Positions 56,640-64,000 of a stretch of 64,000 bases of DNA are shown piece by piece. Position numbers and translations under genes: made by a program. The DNA comes from Blasia pusilla (lineage: Eukaryota; Marchantiophyta; Marchantiopsida; Blasiales): positions 58,404,001-58,468,000 of the forward strand of contig CM114271.1 in NCBI GenBank assembly GCA_050084515.1, written 5' to 3'. The stretch's first letter is position 1. Every line of letters begins with the position of its first letter. The notes under the pieces are model-generated. The model ran no database searches and was not told where the DNA came from. It was given only the letters and a program-made list of their open reading frames with translations.

Positions 56640-57332
56640 ATCTCTTGTTATCTTGTTATGATCATATCCACGTCATGAATATGAATAAAAAAAACTTTAT
56701 ACACCCATCTTTCATAACCCTCTCATTTTTATATTCTATTTCAGATCCTTTTATAGGAATATCATCTATAAAAGAGGTAGTCTTCTTACAAATGAACTCT
56801 CTCCAGATTTTATTAATTTCACTTTGCATATAAGCAACCAAATTTGTTGCTCGTTGAGATAACGTGCACATTCTTACGAGTCCAAATAGAATGCATACAG
56901 TGGTAATATCTCTACTGTCCCTAGGTTATTGGAAATTGATTATATCCTAAGAGCAACTCCCTTGTGGAATAAAGAACATGAGCTGCAAAGGCTTCTACGG
57001 CTTTATATATTGTAGGCCCCACTCCCATATTTTGAATGGTTACCTTATTGTCCACTTGCATATCTTGATTGAATCGGAAAGTTCATAATTTCTTCAAGAT
57101 AGTGATCCAATAAGGCCCCCATAGTTGGCTATAAGATACCCATCTACATCTTCTCCTTCAATAATTGAATCAGCTTGGCAATTATAGATTGTAGTCCTCG
57201 TACGGATTTCAAATCCCAAGGTACATGTGGAACTTTATAAATTATTATCTGTGCCACAACACTTGTATCTACACAACCAATTTCTTGTGTAGTAAAAGAG
57301 AAGGCCTTACAATGTCTTTTAACATCTCCCAT
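56640..57332 (-). pseudogene. Element 5b: reverse transcriptase (element-4 family)
   Basis: Minus strand. N-terminal part: FSFTTQEIGCVDTSVVAQIII, VPHVPWDLKSV, MGILEPSDAPYSN-like near 57,060-57,120. Catalytic part (56,871-56,662): MCTLSQRATNLVAYMQSEINK and FIDDIPIKG, where FIDD is the active site. Frames are broken. It supplies the RT that element 4 lost. Confidence 0.78.
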
Positions 57333-58080
57333 AAGCTTTTTGTTTCAACTTCAGTAAGAAACTCACCCGCTCCAATTTGTAGTGGATCGAGTGTCTCTTT
57401 TTTCAACTTGTGTATTGTCTTTCTTGTATATGATAGACTTTGATCCACTTATGCACATTCTACTTATGTCCCATAGCCCTCTAGTAGTTGAGTAGGTATT
57501 GGTTTCACTTTTCAAGCCACCATTTTATACTTTGTGTATACTCATTCCTCATTGGGAAGTTTTATCTCTGTCGACTCAAACTTGTGCTTGCTTGCTTTCT
57601 TTTCTAAAGGGTTATATCCATTTTTCTCCTTCCATAAACGTTGCTATTTATTCAAGAAACTCGTTTGAATGAACTTCAATCACCTTTGTACCCAAAGAAT
57701 GGTTGCTTATTTAGATTCATTTATCCTCAAGACTATTACCAAAACCCTCTTCTTCATTCATCTCATTGACAAACTCTTCAAATAAAACACCTTGAGATTT
57801 TACCAAACCCCTTTTTCATAAATTTTATTTTCCAATCATTCATTTATTTCATCATTTGGAATCTACTAGACTATGAAGAACAAATTGAGAAAACCTACAC
57901 CTAAACAAATACGATTCTTCTCCATATGATAGTGGAAGATTGTTTCTTTTCTTTTATACCCCCATATTTACGCTCTATAGGAGAGCTAAGTAAAAATCTG
58001 AATTTTTTTTTACCTTCATACGATCATATCTTGATTTCTCCCCAATAACGAATTGAAATGATATAGGTCAATCTTGACTA
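57333..58080 (-). pseudogene. Element 5b: protease to RT region (degenerate)
   Basis: Position between Gag and RT of the same relic. Minus-strand frames are short and no D-H/S/T-G motif could be read with confidence. Assigned by position only. Confidence 0.45.
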
Positions 58081-59200
58081 ATAATACGAGCATAATAAGA
58101 CCACTTCTGTGATATTTGTCTGTATTATCCTCATAATTACTATATCTGAAGTCATCTGCCTCTTCATTTCGATCACATATACGATCAATTCACGAAAGTC
58201 TTGTTTGACTATCCCCAAGACTTTCTTGAAAGACAATTATATTTTTTCATCGAGAATCCTCTCCTCAAGAATCTCCTTTAAATTTTGTGTTTGTCTCTAT
58301 TTCAGATCGTAGCTTGAGTAAACCTCATTTATTTCTCCTTCATTCCAACTTCTTTCATACGAGAGTCCATCATGGATTTAGATGTAGATGACCCCTCTTC
58401 TAGTGATGGTTGCATTGTCAATTACCTTTTCCTTGTCGTGGTTCTCGCTCTTCTTACAACTTCTTTAAGATCAAAATAATTATTATCACGTCTCCTCATC
58501 TCCCCTTTTCTTGCACCTTGGCAACATACATTTTTTTCTTATGCTAGGTATATTTAAACACAATCAGTTTCCACATGATCGTCCCATCAAATTAGACAAC
58601 GGATCATTTCTACTCCTTGTAGCATCACTTCGCTAGGAAATTGTAATGGTTCACTCTTAGCTACATGCATACTAGATACTTCTATTTTCACTACAAAGAT
58701 CTTAAAATCTAATGTTGTGGAAATTTGTACTTGACATCTCAAAAAGTTCTTCATTCCTCATTTACCAAAGTTTGTATTTAATTGCATGTCTATTTATGTT
58801 CAATGAATATTTCCATCTTTGAAATTACAACTCCATTCCTAAGAGCTTCCCGTACCTCCTCACTTTATGGACCTTGTTGCCTAGTATTATCACACCATAT
58901 GCACCTCTCAAAAAAGTTGCTACTTGTTCAATGAGCACCAACACTAGGATTCCTATAAAGCTTAAGCTTAAGCTCAAACATCTCTATTCTCAACTCTTTC
59001 AAACAATTCACCAACTTATCAATCGCATTATCCTTGAGTTGTATTGCTATTGGCTTAAGCTAAGAAGTTGAAATTGATACCTCTAGCTTGAACATTGCAG
59101 CTCATTAGATTTTCTATTCTCAATTTCTTCACTTAACTATAAATCTCCAATATCATAACTATAATATAACAGTGTTACCTTTGGGAACACTATTTACTTC
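58081..59200 (-). pseudogene. Element 5b: Gag (element-4 family)
   Basis: Minus strand matching the Gag of element 4: ILEERILD, KKVLGIVKQDFRELI-like, VIEMKRQMTSDIV and the basic/serine region with WDSRMKEVGMKEK-like wording. At 58,890-59,080 the N-terminal LKLKHLYSQL region is seen. Broken throughout. Confidence 0.7.
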
Positions 59201-59472
59201 CATCTCACAAACATCATCTCAAACATACTTATTGATATTCATCCCATTAATCTTCCAAACTTCTTCCCAATTTCTTGAAGAGCCCTCGTTTATCTTTGCT
59301 CTCCCATATTCACTTCATGGCATTGGCTCAACAACATTATCAATATACGAAGAAGATCTTCAACTCCCTCACTTTGCATGCATGTTGCACCATCGAAAGA
59401 AGTAATCTCAATAAAACCTCAACTTACAAAAACAAAATCTATGCCTCTAAGAGCTTTCAGTGGAAGTACTTT

Positions 59473-61058
59473 TATCATGTTGAAACCTTTTCTTCGAATA
59501 AGGGCGTATCTTCTAGCTACGGTAGTCCTCGATGCAAAATGATTTATCTAATAAGTTGTTCCATTAAGTATATAATCATATACTTAATGGAAAAACTACA
59601 TATATATACTCTCAATTCTCTTACGATTTGAATAATAAATGGTTATGCCAAGGTGATCAAAACCCTACAATTTATAACTATGAAGTCTCTATAAATTACT
59701 TTGCGTTTGTACAAAAGGAAAATGACACAACTAGTACTGAACTTTACTAAGAGAGATATGTTTGTATCCATAGGTTTGCTAGATAAGAACATACAAAGTA
59801 TAATCCCAAATCCTTGCGTAGATGAATATAGGAAGTAATACAATTTTTTGTGATTGCATAACTTGGTTTATTAATACATTCCCGAAGTGGTCTACTAGAT
59901 AATAAGTAAACCAATCTCTATCTCCAAAAATGACTTTTACGTAATATGGGTTAAATGTAACCACCCTTTGTTAGTCATATTTAAGTTAGAGTCGATGACT
60001 TGTAGCGTATAAGTGAGAAAGAACGAGGCAAAAAAAGAAGAAGATAATCAACATGAGATAAAGATAAGAAATGAGTCATGGATTGGTGAATATTACAATG
60101 AGGATAAATTTAGAAATAGATGTGATAAGATGAGATATAGACATTAGAGTCCAAAGAAATTCATCTTTTGTTATGAAAATATGACATGTGGTGTAAGGAT
60201 GCTTATGGTTAAGTTGTCTTCATTGGAATTATCCATAAGTATATAAAAAAAAAAAAAAGAGGCTTTGAGGGGTATTTTATCTTTAAGTTACTGGGAAGTG
60301 GTATTTTGAGCTTGAGAATCACATCAAGAAAAAGGAAAGTTAGATACCACTCGTGCTCCATCCCATGTAAATTTAAATCATGTAAGTTCTGTTTTCTAAA
60401 GAATGACGGAGTAATTATTTTAAAACAACAAGTTTATCCAAACTTATCAACTCCACAATTATCAAACTTTCAAATTCCTAATGAATAAGTGATCGCCAAG
60501 TTATTCTCAAATGGAAGGTAATCCACTCTCATTGGAGGAGCAAACGGGTGTAATACTATCCATTCAACAATGATAAAAGAAATTCAATAAATCAATTTTA
60601 AGGTTGTGAATCGTTTAAGGTCCTTTATTTTTATAAAATCACATAGGATCCATAAGAGTTAAAAATAAAATTAATTTTTTTCTTGTGCTACATTACTTTC
60701 TCTTAAAGTTTAGCAAATCCCTTTTGGACAGTAGTAGATTATTTTTGTATTTTCCTAAAAAATGTGTTAAAATCATTTTATATCTTCCCAATTATCTTAC
60801 CTTTGACTTCTTCATCAACCACGACAATTCTAGTTTTTTTTGTCAGTAATACACTAATCCACTAGTTTACTTTAATATTTTCAATATCTCGTTAATTATC
60901 TTTCTGCCTTGAGTTGTTCCTACACAAATGAGGCATCATTAAAATATTTAAATACAAACTTTTATTTTACTAAATTAATATTTCAATACTTATAGAAATT
61001 ATCTCTAAAATTAATGTGAAACAAATGTACACGTGAGATAATTTTACTACACGACATA
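59473..61058 (-). repeat. LTR shared by elements 5a and 5b, with an insertion
   Basis: Matches the element 4 LTR (TGTCGTGTAGTAAAATTATC at 61,058; CTTCGAATAAGGGC near 59,495). It lies between an integrase end on its right and a gag start on its left, all on the minus strand, so it serves as 3' LTR of 5a and 5b's 5' LTR. It is about 385 bp longer than the element 4 copy because of an insert at about 59,955-60,330. Confidence 0.75.
59955..60330. repeat. Insert within the LTR
   Basis: About 375 bp absent from the other LTR copies, between TGGGTTAA and GAAAAAGGAAAG. It is AT-rich with an A14 run (about 60,245-60,259). Perhaps a small non-autonomous element; no terminal repeats or duplication could be fixed. 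Confidence 0.4.
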
Positions 61059-61079
61059 TGCATATGTCGTGTTCCGCAT

Positions 61080-61855
61080 ATTTCTCATATTTACAAAAAA
61101 TCTTCACCCTTTTACCTTCAACCGGCAACTTGAGAATTGTTCCATCTAACTCACGTAAGTTGTAAGTGGTATTGTAAGAACTAAAAGTTACAATATATAG
61201 ATTGAACCAACGACATGGAAACTTCTTAATAGTACTATGTTGGTTTTCAAGGCGTTTATCGTACACTAAGACCCTATCTCCTTCTTTTATATACATCTTT
61301 TGAAGTCCATGGATTTGATCTAAAAGCTTCTTATTTCTCATCCTTGATTTGTTTATTTTTACTAATGCTTCTCTCATATCCTCTTCATGTTGGTCTATAT
61401 GTTTCATTTGAAGTGCTAGTAGTTCTTCTCTATCAAGTCCGTCCTCCCACAATAGTCCCATCCAAGTAAAATATCTTCTTGTGTTAACATTATAGGCTTT
61501 TGTCTTACTAGAACATTCTCTATACAACCTTGTTCTTGAAATGACAATTGCCATGCATATGCATAATATTCATATGTCTTAATTGCCTCTGTATCTTCTT
61601 CTTGATTGAATCGAGCTCTATACAACATATGAGCTCATTAGTTATTTTTCCCAACTATGAGCCTTAATTTTGGATTCAAGGATATGATGTTGGATATTCA
61701 ACGCAATATGGCTATTTTAGGAGTTTTACGACTTAAAATTATACATAATAGATGTGGACGATCAACCTCAACAAAACAAATAGGCCCCCATCACATACTC
61801 CTTATGAAACTTTATTGTAATCATCCCCCAAAGCTCCTTCTTTGGCTCCTGCATG
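61080..61855 (-). pseudogene. Element 5a: RNase H and integrase C-terminus with internal deletion
   Basis: Right to left: RNase H relic (KELWGMITIKFHKEYVMGAYL, then MLYRARFNQEEDTEAI at 61,628) runs directly into the integrase C-terminal domain (VRQKPIMLTQEDI, WMGLLWEDGLDREELLAL, RELDGTILKLPVEGKRVKI). The whole integrase core and zinc finger are missing between about 61,510 and 61,530. The right edge joins element 6. Confidence 0.8.
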
Positions 61856-61924
61856 GACATGTCCCTCAATCAAATCACTAGGCCAAGTGATGGCACTGCT
61901 AAATGCTGCTAAGGTCGCCATCTC

Positions 61925-62361
61925 TCATGGCCGTTGCTTGATCACTGCACCTGTGAATCGAACAGGTAATGAGCTAAGGCGCCCATCATCTGACTGCCAT
62001 CCTAGTATGTAGGACGCTGACTCCTCCCAGTAATCCAGGGAAAACCCCATCGGGTCTAACACTGCTCCACCAACCAAGATGTCGTAGGACTCTCCATCAG
62101 TCACTATCGCCTTGGGGCGCACCACGGACTCATCTCTAGGATGTCCCAGGGCGAATCCTCAACACGACCTTCTGTCGGGTGATATATTGTGTGGTACTCG
62201 CTCCACCCAAGGATGTCTGTATCCGAAATGGACAACGCTCCACATCGGCTCTCGTCAAGCCCAATCCTCTGAAATGACGCTTTTCCCAACATTAATGGTT
62301 GCGCTCCTGAATCCAACAAGATGCATTGCGGACTAAAAGCTCCACCTCTAGGACTCACCAA
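61925..62361 (-). pseudogene. Element 6: aspartic protease
   Basis: CILLDSGAQPLMLGKASFQRIGLDESR has the intact D-S-G. A frameshift follows near 62,250, and PKAIVTDGESYDILVGGAVLDPMGFSLDYWEES continues in another frame. The latter lacks the truncated end seen in element 2 and shows the normal continuation. Confidence 0.82.
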
Positions 62362-62533
62362 CTGGAAGACCTCTCCTTATTTATTTAGCAACACAACACC
62401 AGAGAAGCCATGGCACGCTCTATCGCAGGTCTAGCGGGCATCTCCCCCATTCTAGCTGCCGGAGCCTACCATGAATCTGACGTGGACGGCCCGAGCATCC
62501 GCTCCAAGGGCACGTCCATCACCTCCTCTACAA

Positions 62534-63083
62534 TCACCTCTGAACATGATGCAGGAACTCGAACTCCGCACTCACGTAGTAAAGCGGCGAGTCGAAAAGC
62601 CTCGGCGGGCGTACCCCGAACGTCATAAGGTCGGAAGCAGAAAATAAAGGAGTGCGGTATACAACGGTGGCCGCCCCCAACAACGTGCTCGACACATGCC
62701 CCTCCTGAGCATAAAAAATAGGAGTCGTCGCACTCGCTTCTCCCACCGTCCTCCGTGCCTGCACATCAACAACATCACCAACTCTCCAGGAACTTTGATG
62801 AGGACCCATCGATGGGGTCCTCATCGTTTCGGACAATGTGAAAGACTGAGGAAGCTTAGTCTGTTTTTTGGCTTTCCCTCGTTGTGGATCCAACTATGCC
62901 GCTGCTCCAACTAAACGCGTCACATATGCGGCGGCCTCCATCTGGGCAACCTTGCACATCCAACCAGGATCCTCCAGATCTTTGGCTGCTCCTGTATGAT
63001 GTCAATGCCACGGATCCGGCATCAAGTAACCACAATGCCATAGCAAAAATCTGCTCCTGTAGCTGTTGTATCTGAGCAGCCAT
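62534..63083 (-). other. Element 6: gag-protease linker
   Basis: Broken minus-strand frames with SETMRTPSMGPHQSS (also in element 1) and AAQIQQLQEQIFAMA, a short helix that could form a coiled coil. Element 2 has lost this linker. Confidence 0.5.
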
Positions 63084-63331
63084 CCCAGCCTCACGTCCAG
63101 CAACCCCTCGGCGTATCTAGGTGGTGGTACTCTACCTCCTCCATAGGCGACTCGACCACCCTGTCGGGCAACTCTAGCTCCTCGTCCCCCAACGGGACCA
63201 CATGGTGCACGATCTCTAGCCCACCCGGACCGACTACTCGCTCTAGTGCCCTCCGAGGCCCTCGGTCCGGACGTAACTCAGGATGTAAACTGAAACACCA
63301 GGCGCGTGTGTGACCATACCTGTGACAATAG

Positions 63332-63999
63332 TCATACTAATAGCCTCCTAGTGCAGCACCATCTCCTCCTCCATGCTGAGGCACACGTCCATGACCCAGA
63401 CGATGACGCAATTGCACTGATGATGGGCTCCACCACAAGACCAACAAGTAATAGTAGGCGGCCGCTGCAGAGCCGCATATGAAGGCATAGGTCTATGTGG
63501 CATGGCCTCCCGGTATCCTCCTTGAGCTCGTGGTGCCACAGTCGACCTATCTCGGAGTCCACGTTGCTGCACATGTGGTGCAGACAATTGTGACTGCTCT
63601 CGCCCAGAACCCATGGTGGCTAGGCTCTCCTCCGCCATGTTGCGCTCAATGTTCTCGGCGGTCCTAAAAAAAACTCTCAACGTAGGGGAGATGTTCATAA
63701 GAAGTACCCCCTCCCGCACCCGTGTCCGTAGGGTCCGGTCCAACATCGCGTACCATGACTGGATAACTTGAGCCTCTATCACCCCCCGAGTGACGTTGAT
63801 CAACCGGCGCAAGCGAGTCTAAGCCTCACGCAAACTCTCACCCGTGCGCCTGTGGAAGTCGTGGATGCTCCGCAACTTCTCCTTCTGTACCCCCTGGAAG
63901 CTCGCCCTCAACTCAACAAAGAACTCAACCACAAGGTTGAACCTAGGACGAACCCGACTAGACGGTGCAACTGCTCCCGTGCGAGTGACCTCTCATAAA
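63332..63999 (-). pseudogene. Element 6: Gag C-terminus and first zinc knuckle
   Basis: Frame 63,812-63,348: MRRLINVTRGVIEAQVIQSWYAML, VREGVLLMNISPTLRVFFRTAENIERNM and the knuckle CWSCGGAHHQCNC. The second knuckle follows in another frame (63,280-63,350). Upstream the Gag core runs to the window edge. Confidence 0.8.
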
Positions 64000-64000
64000 A

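Larger units (their letters stand above)
61857..64000 (-). mobile_element. Element 6: gag-protease fragment of a PHD-gypsy element
   Basis: Minus strand; truncated by the window edge on the right. It carries Gag C-terminus and first zinc knuckle, a long linker, protease and the AITWPSDLIEG spacer, and stops at 61,857 where element 5a RNase H begins. It is closer to element 2 than to element 1 in sequence. Methyltransferase, RT, integrase and PHD parts are absent. Confidence 0.82.

Noticed and set aside
61657-61881. Plus-strand open frame at the 5a/6 junction
   Set aside because: It is the antisense shadow of the RNase H relic, which reads with recognisable motifs on the minus strand.
1-64000. 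CRISPR array or bacterial operon
   Set aside because: No regularly spaced repeats. All proteins are eukaryotic retroelement or Helitron types with introns and long non-coding stretches.

Overview
The window is about 64 kb of transposon-derived DNA from a large, repeat-rich plant-lineage genome. The evidence is the set of Ty3/gypsy, Ty1/copia and Helitron families present, a tRNA-iMet-type primer site, short GT-AG introns in a helicase relic, and stop codons that look like CAG-to-TAG deamination, as expected from plant CHG methylation. The gypsy families resemble those I associate with streptophytes outside the flowering plants (bryophytes, lycophytes, ferns or charophytes). That placement is from memory and of low confidence. 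I recognise no intact host gene.

Layout. 1-12,662 (minus) is a non-LTR retrotransposon with a reverse transcriptase (RT), a CCHC motif and a C-terminal R2-like nuclease. Element 1 (2,119-11,578, minus), a Ty3/gypsy element, is inserted in its RT with a TTAT target duplication. Element 1 encodes gag with two zinc knuckles, protease, a cytosine-C5 methyltransferase-like domain, RT, RNase H, integrase and a terminal PHD finger. 12,663-21,478 is AT-rich and holds a Helitron/PIF1-type helicase relic (17,050-18,593) with two recognisable introns. Element 2 (21,479-28,702, plus) belongs to the same PHD-gypsy family, but its RT/RNase H block is inverted. A solo repeat of this family lies at 35,127-35,774 and a gag-protease fragment (element 6) at 61,857-64,000.

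36,062-47,638 is element 3 (minus), a chromodomain gypsy element bounded by AACAT duplications. A solo LTR sits in its gag (TCATC duplication). Element 4, a different gypsy family with its gag-protease block head-to-head against its pol block, sits in its 3' LTR. 48,058-56,000 holds two decayed copia elements, the second split by a solo LTR of the element-4 family. 56,640-61,860 holds two element-4-family relics sharing one LTR, fused at 61,856 to element 6.

Most notable observation. The PHD-gypsy elements do not have ordinary LTRs. Their layout is B - coding - A' - 2 nt - B - A: the last ~60-125 bp of the internal region (A') recurs beyond the 3' LTR (A) but is absent from the 5' LTR. This is seen in two separate elements, and a solo copy has the B+A form expected from recombination between the two B copies. 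It resembles the split direct repeats of DIRS/Ngaro elements, yet these elements carry a DDE-type integrase. In addition, the 12 nt directly after the 5' LTR of element 1 are exactly complementary to a 12-nt stretch in that LTR that lies 29 nt downstream of a TATA box, which suggests Tf1/sushi-like self-priming.
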